From NCBI GenBank assembly GCA_045837725.1, contig JBEWZL010000292.1:113106-177105 (forward strand): 64,000 nucleotides of DNA. The letters are read 5' to 3'. Numbering within the stretch: the first letter of the stretch is position 1; the number at the start of each line of letters is the position of its first letter. This document shows positions 22,563 to 33,682 of this stretch, piece by piece. Under the pieces are notes generated by a model. It saw only the letters and a list, made by a program, of their open reading frames with translations. It was not told the origin of the DNA and did no database searches. The position numbers and the translations under genes are program-made. The DNA comes from Vermamoeba vermiformis. Lineage: Eukaryota; Tubulinea; Echinamoebida.

Positions 22563-25097
22563 ATGGCGCAACAACAAGTCCAAGGCCAGTCCATAATTAA
22601 GTCGTGTCCTTGGGACCAGTTCTTGGACAGCAAACGGTTCAAGATCCCGCCTCATTTTGCAGATGTCAAACCCAGAGCGATTGCTAATTTAAAAGAAAAT
22701 AATTTTAATTATATCCTGATCTCAACTGGTATATTGGCATCTGGATGGTAAGTAAATAAATTAAACGAACAAAATCCAAGTGAAATTGAATTTTTAAATT
22801 AATTTTAATTGATTCTCCGGAGGTATTTTTTCCCTATCCTCTCTAACAATATTCTATACTACAGTTTATTCCATAAAGCATTTGCGATCGCTATTTTCCT
22901 CACTGTAGCGTTATCTTTTGTATTATTTTATTTGGATAAACAACTGTCCACGCTTGTGAAGCGAGAATTAGATATTAAGCATAAATTGGCTGCGTTAGTG
23001 CTAGGTACGTTAAAAATAATAAGAAACAACTCCTGTACCATTACTAATTTGAATCTTTTAGGTATCTTATTTTTCTTGCTCGTTACACACAGCTTTCCCG
23101 TGTTCAAATGGTGCGCTATATTAATTGGATTAAGTACGTAATAATATGATATCAATACGACTCAAACTAATAATTCCCCAGTTGTATTGACGCATCTGAC
23201 CATTTTCGAACCTGTAACGACCTCACAACAAGTAATAACATAACACTAAATATCATGCTATAAGTTTTATTTACGCCTTGTATTTTTAGGTGAATTTCCC
23301 TTCGCTGTTCGGAGGAGTCAAAAATGTGTTCGTGCCGCGCGGTCAAATTGCCACCACGCCCACCACAGCCACGAAGACTGAGACGAACAAGACTAATACT
23401 CTGCGCAACACACCGACAGTGCCAGACTATCCCAAGACTGTCACAGCCACCACTACCCCTCCAGTCCCTACAAGAGAGTCTAAAACGTCCTTCCCGAACA
23501 AGCCTTTGCCTGAAGTTCCTCCCCGAAATCTCACCGGCAAAGCACAATTCGAAGCAGTCATTCAACAAAATTTGCAGCAGAAGTTATCAGAGCCCGCAAC
23601 CAGTCCAAAAATGTTTCACCCGAGTCCAACAGTGACACCTGTCACTTCAGCACAGACCGGATCTGGCCCTGAAAGTCTCAAAGGTGTCAAAAGTGATAAG
23701 CCAGACAAACGATTTTACATTGTGAAGGAGATGGTCGACACTGAGGACACGTACTGTCAGAACTTGTCGGTGATGCGTGACGTGTACATGACACCGCTGC
23801 TCGTGCTGGCCAATCAGCTGCCGAGCATTAGACCTGAAGACCTTAAAATCGTTTTCTCCAGCAGTGAAGTCATCAGCAATTACAGCGTAAAGCTCTTGGA
23901 AGAATTGCGTGAACGATTGAACGCGTGGAACAACGACAGAACTAAAGTTGGTGACATTTTCTTGCGCATGGCCGCGTTCTTGAAGACCTATCACACGTAC
24001 ATTACCAACTACGCCAACGCCATCAGAACACTGCAAAAGATTCAAAAGATCCCTGAAGTCCAGGTGTGGATGGAGGTACGTTCAAAGTGCATGTCACACG
24101 CAATAATTTTGACCCTTATTCAATCTTTCCATAACAGGAAAGAGATCGTGACCCTCGCAACAAGAACTTAGATCTCAGCAGCTATCTGATCATGCCTGTG
24201 CAACGCATCCCTCGCTACATGTTGTTGATTGAACAGTTGATCAAAAACACTGACAAGAATCATCCTGATTACCACGACCTCGTCGAGGCCAAGCAAAAGA
24301 TTGACGTAAGAGTGCATAGTATTGAGACTTGCATAATTAACTAACACTTGACAGGTCGTGGCGCAACAATTGAACGAGGCTGAACGCGATGCTGAAAACA
24401 TGAACAAAACTTTCAAGATCCAAGAGAAGTTGTCAGGTGACTTCGAGGTACTTAGAATAAGACATAATAACTGCTATTGAATCTTTGTCTAATTATTCTT
24501 ATTCAGACCCTTGTTGAGCCTTCACGTCGTCTGATCAAAGAAGGTGCCTTGCAATACTACAAGCCCAAAGATGTGACTAAGCCACACGTGAGCCATACAA
24601 TCAATATAGTTCGCGTGTCAGTAGCTAATTGCCGATTGTTTAGGGTGACCGTTACTTCTACCTCTTCAACGACGTCTTGTTGCATGTCAAGCTGTCAAAG
24701 AAGATCCAAAAGAAGAATTCTATCAGCGGTGCAGTGACACCTCAAGAATTGACCGCAACAGCCGCACCCAAACTGCAATTCAAAGAACAGTTCACTTTAG
24801 GCAAAGAAGTCGCGCTGTCAGACATGGACGGACAACAGTTTGCACTCGTCGACGGCGCTGATTGGACCAAACGTCTTATCGTTCTTGAAGCCAAGTACGT
24901 TTCATGAACGACACGGCACTCACAAGCCCTTATTAATCTCGCTAATTAGGAACTCGACTGAAAAGAAGGAGTGGGTCAAGGCCATCGAAGATTGCATTGC
25001 AGAGACCAGCAAGAAGAAGCGATTCTTCGAAGACAACATTAACAAGGTCGAAAAGCGACGTGTCAGCGGTGGCATCAATGTAAATCAGAACAATTAA
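22563..25097 (+). CDS. PRA1-domain membrane protein fused to a RhoGEF (DH-PH)
   Basis: Exons run in one frame from ATG at 22563 to TAA at 25097. Residues about 1-150 form a PRA1 domain: CPWDQFLDSKRF and PRAIANLKENNFNYILI, then four hydrophobic helices (AFAIAIFLTVALSFVLFYL, LAALVLGILFFLLV, WCAILIGLIVLTHLTIF). A Pro/Thr-rich linker of about 130 residues follows. Next is a DH domain (FYIVKEMVDTEDTYCQNLSVM, conserved helix LSSYLIMPVQRIPRYMLLIEQL) and a PH domain (RYFYLFNDVLLHVKLSKK, KKEWVKAIEDCIAE). PRA1 proteins are ER/Golgi factors that handle prenylated Rabs; DH-PH modules activate Rho GTPases. The join is a 58-nt intron (23232-23289). Retaining it would end a PRA1-only protein at 23243. After it no in-frame ATG occurs until 23611, which argues for a true fusion, but two adjacent genes cannot be excluded. 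Confidence 0.75.
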
Positions 25098-25148
25098 TTT
25101 ATTATTACAACATTTACAACTATTAGGCTAGACTTGTATATTACACAT

Positions 25149-26352
25149 TCAATCGATTTCCACTTCGTCGATCAAATCAGGAGGCAGTTGTGCCTCGTTG
25201 TTGATAGTAAAACTCGTATTATGACATAATTCGACTGCCGGGTACACTTTGCTGACCCCTTTTAAGTTCGTGAAGGCCACGCCTAGTGACTTCCTGTCGC
25301 AATAATATGTCACTGTGCCTTCGTCCAAGTCCACTAGCAGGCCTACACGAGCACCAACTTCCCATTTCTTGTAGTACTTGCGGTACTCTTTGTTATGCAC
25401 GAGACCACTGAAAAACGTCGAGTCGTTGTTGTAGAGCCTCAAAGTCCAGCTGTGTGGACTTTCACCGAGTCTCTCGAGCGTGTAATCATGTTGCGGTGCT
25501 GCAAGGCCAATGCTGGAGAAACATCCTAGCACGTGAAAGTGAGTAATAATGTGACCCGATGACACGTGTCACTTTTCGTACCTGGTGACTTGTTCAGAAA
25601 TATCTCAAAGTAATGCCGACCACTAGAAAATGACATAGTCGTCCGTACAAACAACTGGCTTTGGCAAGGTCCTATTAAAAATGTTAGTACGTAGCGAGTT
25701 TAAGTCGACAAGTGCGATCCTTACCTTCGTATGTTGCCGTGATATTGTTGGGAATTGGAACTAACGGCGACTTATGACCAGTGTCCCAATGTAATTTATC
25801 AATATGCACCTTGGACTTTTTCGTTGTTTTTTGCAATAATTTTAGCAGTGAAGGGATCTGATAAAATTCGGCTTCCAGAAGCAACTCTTTGTACAGATCA
25901 GGGTTCGTTGGCGGTATTAAAATTCCAGTCCGTAAATAATTTAATATCGTTCGAAAATGCAAGCCTATTATTTTGTTAATAGAGCTCCAAAGCTTCGGAT
26001 TTTCAAACATACCGTCACGATCGATGAAATAATTTCCATCCTTATCCGGAGTGAGCTTATAACGTCCACTGAACATAGCTGCTAGCATGCTCTCTTCTTT
26101 TACCAGTGTTTGTAAAGACGTAGTGTACACTTGGCCTCCGACATTTAACGTGACGACTGATTCGATCGGCTTGATCACGTCCTTCATTTTTTCAATTTCT
26201 TCCTCTAAATTATGTTTTTTATTTTGTAAATCTGTAATTTCTCGCTCTTGATTTGCCTTCCATTCGAGCAGCTCTGTTTCAAAAGATTTAATTTCTCCCA
26301 GCCATTTATCGTATAATTTATCCAATTTCCCTCGTAGGGTTTGTTGCTCCAT
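25149..26352 (-). CDS. KCTD-type BTB protein with a C-terminal SPRY domain
   Basis: Start at MEQQTLRGKLDKLYDKWLGEI. Residues 1-60 form a coiled coil. A T1-type BTB follows: VVTLNVGGQVYTTSLQTLVKEESMLAAMFSGR, then FIDRDGLHFRTILNYLRTG, KELLLEAEFYQIPSLLKLL. A 48-nt intron (26012-25965) splits DRDG from LHFRT. Being a multiple of three without a stop, it leaves the open frame unbroken if retained and would insert 16 residues in the BTB core. After TGHKSPL a SPRY domain runs to the end (FEIFLNKSPG, GCFSSIGLAAP, SWTLRLYNND, GARVGLLVDLDEGTVTYYCDRKSLG, VYPAVELCHNTSFTI). KCTD proteins are cullin-3 adaptors; SPRY usually supplies the target-binding face, so this looks like a ubiquitin-ligase adaptor. 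Confidence 0.85.
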
Positions 26353-26486
26353 ACTTGCTGACTAAATAAACCATAACTCACCAAAAAAATCTGCTTCTGG
26401 ATCCACCGAAAATTGCCCCATAAATTCCCCGACAAAATTTCAGCCAAAATGTTTTCGAGTATTCCAACTGATTATTGAATCGCAGT

Positions 26487-29395
26487 TTAATTTTTATTAG
26501 GGTGCTTTGAAATTTGTGCAGCATCGACAGACGCTAGTTGCTTAAGATACTCTTGAGCCTCTTCGCGGGATGTCTTTCCGGTGTTAATCTGCCACATGAC
26601 CAGTTTGCCCATGTAATAACCAATCTTAGGAGAAGAGGGCAGCTCCAATAATGCCATGATGTCGTGGCCTGTTAATATGGGACGCATAGAGATGGTTCTG
26701 AAGGCAAAGTCGTTCTCGTTCAATCGTCGCATTAAGGCCTCTTCTTGCGCGTACAAATTGGGGTCGTTGAATTGACCGATCCTAATTCGATACTGTTAGG
26801 CACCTACTACATGGCCACTCTATAACAACTTACTGGTCCATAGACTCGACGCGCAACAGTCGTGACAAGTACATGACGAGCTGTGAAAGGCAAGTTAAGG
26901 AATGAAAAATGTCTGTAGTCTAATGTGTCAAACAGTAAAGAACATGTTAAAAGGATACGGCCCAAGCTTGCGAAGACACTTTACGAAGCCACAAGCCCAA
27001 TGCCTCAATGGACACGGTGCTGTACTTCGCGGCGAGCTCCTCTGCAGTGTACTTCTGAGTAGCGACGATACCAGCCTCCTTGTTGACATTGTCCAACAGT
27101 GGCATGAACTCCAAAGCCATTTGCAGCACGTGCAATACTGAGTCTCGACGGCCACTGCGAATCTATCGAACGAATGAGTCAGTTGTCAAACATGAAGGCG
27201 CACGCGTACCGCTAACTTGGTGCACAAGTCACGTGCCAAGCGGTAGCCGTTCTTTTTGTCGACAACAGGGGACACAAAGGCACCCAACAATAGATCGTTG
27301 TACACTTCTAATTCGGGTGTGTTCAAAAATATTCTAGAATCATAAGTTTAGCTGAAGTAATGTAAACTATGTCCGTGACGTACTCTGCAAACTTTTTGGT
27401 GCGTTCAACGGCCAAATCTAAGGAGAATTTGTTATCCTTATTGAAGGCCAGGACGGGATAAAAGACGTTATCGATCAATCCGCATTCGTGGAAGTAAGCC
27501 ACGCCACGCACAATCTTCGGGGTTGGCAGGTCAAAGATCTTATCGACTTCAATGCCGATGCGTTCCGGAGACACGAGCTGTCGCAACGCCCTTTTAGTGT
27601 CCTCGTGCCTGAGTGATTTCAAGAGCAGCTCGTCAATCTTAAAGTCAAACTTGCTTGCGAATCTGACTACACGCACAGCACGCAAAGGATCTTCGAGAAT
27701 AGTGGGGTCAACTTGAGCATCTAATAAGAGTCTTAATATTTGTCCGCACGAGGTGCTAATAGTGCATTACCCTTGAGCTTGTCAGCGTGCACAACTGAGT
27801 AAGTGGTGCGCAACAAACCAGCCTTCAGATCGGCAAGAGCTTGGCCGGAAAAGTCTTCAACGGCCTCAGTGGTCAAATTGTAGTACAGACTGTTCACTGT
27901 CAAATCACGTCGAGTGATGTCTTCAAGAGGTGTGCCGAAGGGCTTGAAAAGAGAATTAGATCAAATATTAAGACAAATATTATTTGTACGTACAGTGGCT
28001 GTCGGAATTCTGCTGTTGGTGTCGTATTCCTCGGAACGCAAATGATTGAAATTGACTTCAAAGTCGTTGAGGTGCATAATGGCAGTTTCCAAGTGTTTTG
28101 ACTTGCTAGGATTAACCTTGACAATGTCTACAACAATCTATTAATATCATGCAAAACACCAACACGAGCGTGTCGCTTACGAAGGTTCTGTTCGTCGCCG
28201 TGGCTCTTCAAATAAGTTTGCACGAGTGTCGCAAAGTCAACGCCAGTCAAATTATCGACGGCAATGTCAATGTCGCCAGCATCATTGCCCAACATTTTGT
28301 CGCGGACCCAGCCTCCAGCCACACGCAAGACAGTGTCCAATTTGAAGTGCTTGACAGTTTCTTTCAAAATGTCAAAAACTTTCTTCTCCGCGCTGGTGAT
28401 GGTGATGTTGGCAGGCTTGACGACCACAGGTGCCTCGGGGTGTTGGACTTTCAATTGCTTTTTGACAATCTCTTCAGTGTTGGCCTTGTTGCGGTGCGGG
28501 TTCAAGAGCTTGGCACGAGGCGCAGATTCACCAGTATTGTTAGTGTTAGCGTTAGGGTTGTTGTTCCTCGGCTGTTGGTTTCTCGTGCGCTGTTGGAAGG
28601 GCTTTCTATTGTCGCCTTGTCGGGGTCCATTGTTGTAGTTAGATCTGTTCTGAACATTATTTTGTTGGCCAGATCCGACTTGTTGATTATTCTCATAACT
28701 TCGTTGTCTATTGGCTACATAATTATTTCTTTGTCGTTCACCGACGGCACCCAAATAGCTATTATTAGTCTTATTCTCGCCGCTTGGAGTTGCTTGTGGT
28801 TGCTGAGTTCCTTGTTCAGTAGGCTGATTATTATTGCTAGTGTTGGGTCTATTATTATTTTCGTTGCGGTTATTGTTATAATTGTTGTTGTTATTGAACT
28901 TCTTCACAAAATTAGGGTTGCGTTCCCCGTTGTTGAAGCGCTTTTGCTGATCTGGGTTTCTATTTTGATAAGGTCTGTCATTTCGATTAAATTGACGTCT
29001 ATTGTTATCCCTGTTATTAAATTGAGGCTTATTGTTGGTATCTTGCTTTGCCTCTGCGCTGGGTGGCTGAGCAGCGTCAGCAGATGTCGAATATTTGTTT
29101 CGGCTCAGCTTGGCGCCCAAAAGTGACGTGATGGGTGCTAAAAAATTAAATCATTAGATAATTTACTGAACGATGTTTTCTAGAATTTTATAGAATATTC
29201 TAAAATTATTTGGGATCAAGATCGCATTAGATCGACCTATTATCAATTAAATATTAGCGCTACACTATGTATTTTAATTTTTCGATATTTATTATAGCCA
29301 AGAAAACAGCAGATCTTGGATTTACCTTGGATGCTGCGAGATCCGGCCACAGACTTTTGAAGTCCTTGCAAACAACTTTTAACTCGCAAAAACAT
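26487..29395 (-). CDS. TRNT1: CCA tRNA nucleotidyltransferase with mitochondrial leader and Asn/Gln-rich insert
   Basis: About eight exons. The N-terminus MFLRVKSCLQGLQKSVAGSRS is basic and amphipathic, with no acidic residue, like a mitochondrial presequence; an in-frame ATG 13 codons upstream (29434) is also possible. Residues about 45-230 are low complexity (NNRDNNRRQFNRNDRPYQN, NNNNYNNNRNENNN), absent from usual family members of about 430-550 aa. The class II catalytic head follows: LRVAGGWVRDKMLG and GDIDIAVDN (metal-binding D-x-D), RRDLTVNSLYYNL, DPLRAVRVVRFASKF (the B motif) and LVSPERIGIEVDKI. The yeast/plant-type GGWVRDKLLG form is the nearest. The enzyme adds CCA to the 3' ends of nuclear and organellar tRNAs. 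The end, DAAQISKHPNKN, is set by TAA at 26487. Confidence 0.9.
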
Positions 29396-29471
29396 TTGAA
29401 TTATGTTGATGCTACGAAATATTGAACAGAACAAATAACACAGACGCAGCGTAAATTTTTATTATACAATT

Positions 29472-30104
29472 TCAGCGTTGTTTGTGTTTTATTAAATATT
29501 TAAATTTTTTTTTTTTTTTTTTTTTTGAAAAGATCCGAAAAAAAAAATGGTCTTCTTGCTCCGAACCATAAGTCCAAGAATTCGTTTTGTCAATTATTGA
29601 CCACCCGCCTTCATTACTCAAATGGGCGGAAATTGACCAAGCTGGCCAGCCTACGTGTAGAAACTTGTCTTCAGAGGTAGGTTTAACGTCATCAGGGGCA
29701 TCACAAGCAAGTCTAAACACTGGTGGAAGAAGATCCTCTTTTTTCAGCACCAACAACAAGCTCCACGCACGCACAGTGAAAAGCTCAGGTAAGGATTTGA
29801 CTTCATCATCCTCCAAGACTCGTTTGTAATAATCTAAATTGGTGAGTAAGTCTGCTTTCGTGGATAAAAGCATTTTTTCGCTTTGGGTCGGGGATTTCAT
29901 GTCTTTGCTGTCACTTGGAAAAGCTAATTCATAAAGGCGCTCAATTACAGCAACAACATATTTGCGGTCAGCGACGTTTAAGTAAGGTCTCGTATCAGTT
30001 GGTTGTGCAAGAAGCCCTTTTGCTACTGATTCAGAAAAATTAGAACAGGTCTGAAAGAAAGAGGAGAACTTACGGTGCACAGAATCATGAATGTTTTTGT
30101 CCAT
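29472..30104 (-). CDS. Unknown protein, apparently intronless, ending in an A22 tract
   Basis: About 210 aa from the first true ATG (MDKNIHDSVHRKFSS). I do not recognise it. It looks globular and helical (PYLNVADRKYVVAVIERLYELAF, KADLLTNLDYYKRVLEDDEVK), then a patch PVFRLACDAPDDVKPTSEDKFLHVGWPAWSISAHL. The frame stays open upstream of the ATG to 30194. Near the start, GTAAGTTCTCCTCTTTCTTTCAG (23 nt, about 30053-30075) has the form of an intron but removing it stops the frame at once. The coding end runs into 22 consecutive A on the coding strand (29526-29505), giving seven Lys and a short basic tail, so the true C-terminus is uncertain. Confidence 0.5.
   Translation of the reverse strand: MDKNIHDSVHRKFSSFFQTCSNFSESVAKGLLAQPTDTRPYLNVADRKYVVAVIERLYELAFPSDSKDMKSPTQSEKMLLSTKADLLTNLDYYKRVLEDDEVKSLPELFTVRAWSLLLVLKKEDLLPPVFRLACDAPDDVKPTSEDKFLHVGWPAWSISAHLSNEGGWSIIDKTNSWTYGSEQEDHFFFRIFSKKKKKKKFKYLIKHKQR
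29505..29526. repeat. T22 homopolymer (A22 on the minus strand)
   Basis: Longest mononucleotide run in the window. It lies at the 3' end of an apparently intronless minus-strand gene, as a retroposed poly(A) tail would; it could equally be a simple expansion. Its length is prone to sequencing error. Confidence 0.9.
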
Positions 30105-30361
30105 CTGTGGTTGTTGTGTGGTTACGGAAATTGAGAATGGCAGAATTACCGACAGAAACTTTTGTTTCCTTGCAGCCGCAAAAACTCCAGCCAATCATGG
30201 CAGAGATTAAACGCGAAAGAACTACCGAAAGTCGAACTCGTGGTCAACAGCTAGCCGATTTTGCTTTCCACAATGGCGAGGTGCCTGCTTTTGAGATTAT
30301 TTCACAATTTTGACGCCATTTTATAATTTTCCAACCACAAAACCACAGACCTCGCAGCACA

Positions 30362-31913
30362 ATGGCCGATAATTCTTATCCCAACCACAATGAACAAAAA
30401 TACGTTGCTTCGATGCTGTTAGGTACTTAATTAAGCTCAGCACAACGGAATTCCGAAAGTTGATGATTTATTTTTAATTACAGCGGCTGTCGGCGATGCT
30501 ATTGGCTATAAAAACGGTTCATGGGAGTTCTGTAAAAGCGGTAAATAATATATAATAATTATTTTGAATAAATTGTTGAAATACTTGTCAGGATCTGTCC
30601 TGCACCAGGAAGCTGAAGCTCTGGGCGGAGTTAGCGCTATTAAAGTCGATCCCAAAAATTGGATTGTTAGTGACGATACGGTCATGCACATTGCGACCGC
30701 TAAAGCTCTTCTCGCGATTTCTACAGTAAGTTCGGAATCCAAACTCGAATTCTTTAATTTCAAACAACAATTAATTCCATCCTCACGGTATTGCAGGACA
30801 AAAAAGAATTATATAACCATATTTGCGAAGAATATGTCGAGTGTTGGAAAGACATGAGCGGTCGCGCTCCTGGCGTACAATGTGCTGACGCCATGCCTTA
30901 TTTGAAGAGAGGCAAGCATTAAACTCTTATTATAATTTATAATTAGTACTAATGATCGTTTCGACAGGTCGATGGGAAGCAGTACCTTTCTCCGGTCGTG
31001 CCGGTGGATGTGGTGCTTGTAAGTTGGTCCTAACAGCTACATTCACAATACACGTACTGATAGCACGTGCACAGCTATGAGGTCAATGTGTATCGGCCTT
31101 GTTTACTACAAACCCGAACAATTGGACGACTTGATCGCCGTGTCAATCGAGGCAGGTCGTATGACACACAATCACCCGACTGGCTTCTTAGGCTCAGTAG
31201 CTGCTGCACTCTTCACGAGCTACGCTGTGCAAGGCGTGCCTGTCGATGATTGGGGTCGATTGCTCGTCACTGACGCACTGCCGAAGTGTTACGAGTACTT
31301 GAAGACTTCGAAGCGAGACTACGACTCATATACAGCTAAAGAGGAGGCCTTTAAATACTTTGAAAAGCACTGGTGCGTCACTGCTTAAAGCACGCGTTAA
31401 TAGGCTCCAAACTAACGGTTACTCGTGCCTCCTGTAGGCAAGATTACATCACCCTCAGAGGCATTGCAGAGCCAGGACACGGGCCTGCCAAGTTCCCCGA
31501 GACTTACGGTGTCAAAGAGCGCGATCAATATTACAAGAGCATTTCATTCTCGGGCTGGGGAGGCAGTTCAGGACATGACAGCGTCATCATTGCCTACGAT
31601 GCCTTGTTGGGCAGTGGCGATGACTGGATTGAGTTCGTGAAGCGCGGAGGTACGTGCCTCGAGTCTAGATGATACATACGTCTAATTGTCGCTACAGCTC
31701 TCCACGGAGGAGATTCAGACTCGACCGGATCCATCGGTGCCGCGTGGTGGGGAGTGCTCTACGGCTTACAGTAAGTACTTGACTTCACTCAGAACCTCAC
31801 ATATTGATTGTATCCACTACAGTAACGTGCCTTTTAACCACTACAAAGAGCTAGAATACCGAGACGTTGTAGAAAAGTTGGGCAAACAGTTGTTCGCGAA
31901 ATCGAAAAATTAA
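30362..31913 (+). CDS. ADPRH: ADP-ribosylarginine hydrolase (ARH1)
   Basis: About seven exons. Start [29 protein letters not shown]. The ARH signatures are intact and close to animal ARH1: [30 protein letters not shown] (first Mg site, S-D-D-T), [82 protein letters not shown], and [21 protein letters not shown] (second Mg site, D-S-D-S-T). The full 340-350 residue length is present. The enzyme removes ADP-ribose from arginine side chains in the cytosol, reversing mono-ADP-ribosylation, including that made by bacterial toxins. It is head-to-head with the unknown gene at 29472-30104. Confidence 0.95.
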
Positions 31914-32077
31914 CAACTAGCCGTTAGCCGTTGTGAATATGCGAAAAATTAAATAGGGTTGTTTATTAATGTAACAATTTTGAATGGAAGGTCCATTTCA
32001 TTTTTAAATTAAATAAGGGTTGAAGTCCAGGTATTTACAAAGCTGAGATCAAACGAAATTGGGCGCGAAACCGCGTT

Positions 32078-33486
32078 TTAGTTCGATCCAGACTGCTCTT
32101 GGCCGCTAGATTGCTCACCACTGCCCGACTGCTCCTCGGCACTACCGGACTGTTCTTCGCCGCTGCCAGACTGTTCTTGACCGCTGCCCGACTGTTCCTC
32201 GCCGCTGCCAGATTGCTCCTCGGCACTGCCTGATTGCTCTTCACCGCTGCCTGATTGCTCTTGGCTGCCTGATTGTTCCTGGCTTCCGGATTGCTCCTCG
32301 CTACCGGATTGTTCTTGGCTTCCAGACTGCTCTTGGCTGCCAGATCCCTCCTCGTCCGACTCTTCATCCGAGCCAGAGACCTCTGACATCTCGATTTGGG
32401 CAGGGACTTGTTGGATAATGACGATGGGTGCAGGTGCGGCCATTTGGGGCTGAGCGTTGATGGTCTGAGGCGAGGCAGTGTTGCGCTTCTTGTCCTTCTC
32501 GTCACTTTCGGATGAACTCGAAGACGACGAGTCCTTGGTCTGAAGAATTGCCTCGAGGTTAGTACCTTGCATAATAGTGCTACCACGATAGATAGTTACG
32601 CACCTTGCGCTTTTGTCTGCGCTTGTAAGCAGTGCCTCCGCCTTCAGGGCAGCACTTGGTTCTGAAGCACGAGTTTCTGCAAGCACAGCAGAGGATCAAG
32701 AAAATGATGACGACCAATGCGCAGATAACACCCCAGATGATGGCGACAAGAATAATAACGAAGGAATAGCTCGTCGCCAACTCTTCACCAGAGTCTGACA
32801 AAGGTGAACGTTAGATCGATCAGACAGAAACTTTACATCGGATGGAATAAAAAGAGCTGGCGAATATTATTTTGATTAAATAATGGAATCAAAAAACTTA
32901 CTTCTGCATTGAAGCCAGTACCAGTATAAGGGGCAGTCGTCTGCCGTGTTGGGACCCACGATCGAGCCATCCAAGCATAGTTTGCTAGTATCGCACCAAA
33001 CGCACGCGCTTTCAGTAGTACATGATGCGCAATCGGTCTTCGCGGCACAATCTGCATAAATATGAGTTGAGATACTGATCCAGATAATCGACCGTAAATT
33101 AAAGTTAAGAAACTGAAATCTTATAAATTGGAATACGAAGCACGTCGTTTGTGTATATTTGAATCTGCATAATTGTATCGTGTGCAAAATAATGCATTGA
33201 TGATGAGCTGGAGTCACATTCGCAACCGAAAGTCAGTATTACCTTGTGCCAAACCTAAGTGAATAATATTGTTAGAATACAATATTTATTATAATTAAGT
33301 AACAATAAATTACTCGAGTGTTATTCAAATTTTGTAATTATTTCGCGTTTGTAACGTTTACATCTATCAAGATTTTGTTGCTTTATCAGTATTATATTTA
33401 ATTGTATTGAGCAATATATCAATATAATAGCACGTACCAATGCTAATAATACTAAGTAAAGCTGCTGTCGCTAATAACCACCGCAT
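32078..33486 (-). CDS. PSI-domain single-pass membrane protein, PTTG1IP-like, with EQSGS repeat tail
   Basis: About five exons including one tiny exon for GLAQ. A signal peptide (MRWLLATAALLSIISIGLAQ) precedes a cysteine module, DCAAKTDCASCTTESACVWCDTSKLC, the PSI pattern CxxCxxxxxCxWC. A conserved W-containing end (YWYWLQC) follows, then one membrane helix (FVIILVAIIWGVICALVVIIFLILCCAC) and a basic Cys-rich inner segment (RTKCCPEGGGTAYKRRQKRK). This order matches PTTG1IP. The cytoplasmic tail differs: acidic Ser clusters, a PAPIVIIQQVPAQIE stretch, and then about 13 repeats of the type GSGEEQS up to the stop. The function is not clear; animal PTTG1IP affects protein trafficking. Repeat units differ at third codon positions. 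Confidence 0.75.
32085..32348. repeat. Coding minisatellite, 15-24 bp units encoding EQSGS
   Basis: About 13 imperfect units in frame (Q/E-EQSGS with optional G/A). Length is likely polymorphic between isolates. Confidence 0.8.
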
Positions 33487-33682
33487 GATTTGTCAACGAT
33501 ATTGTATGCTTGCTTTGAATGCACGTAGTAGACAGCAGGGACTATATGAGCTGTTTACACACGTTTAAAGTATAAAAATAAAATAGAATGAAATATTTTG
33601 AAACTCGTTGCCAATAAACAGCCCAAATTTCCAACCAGGGAAAAATCTCGAGATCGGTCTCGGGCCATTTTCGAACATCGAG

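Noticed and set aside
28149-29126. 325-codon plus-strand hydrophobic frame
   Set aside because: Complement of the Asn/Gln-rich insert of the CCA enzyme; no splice logic or start support.
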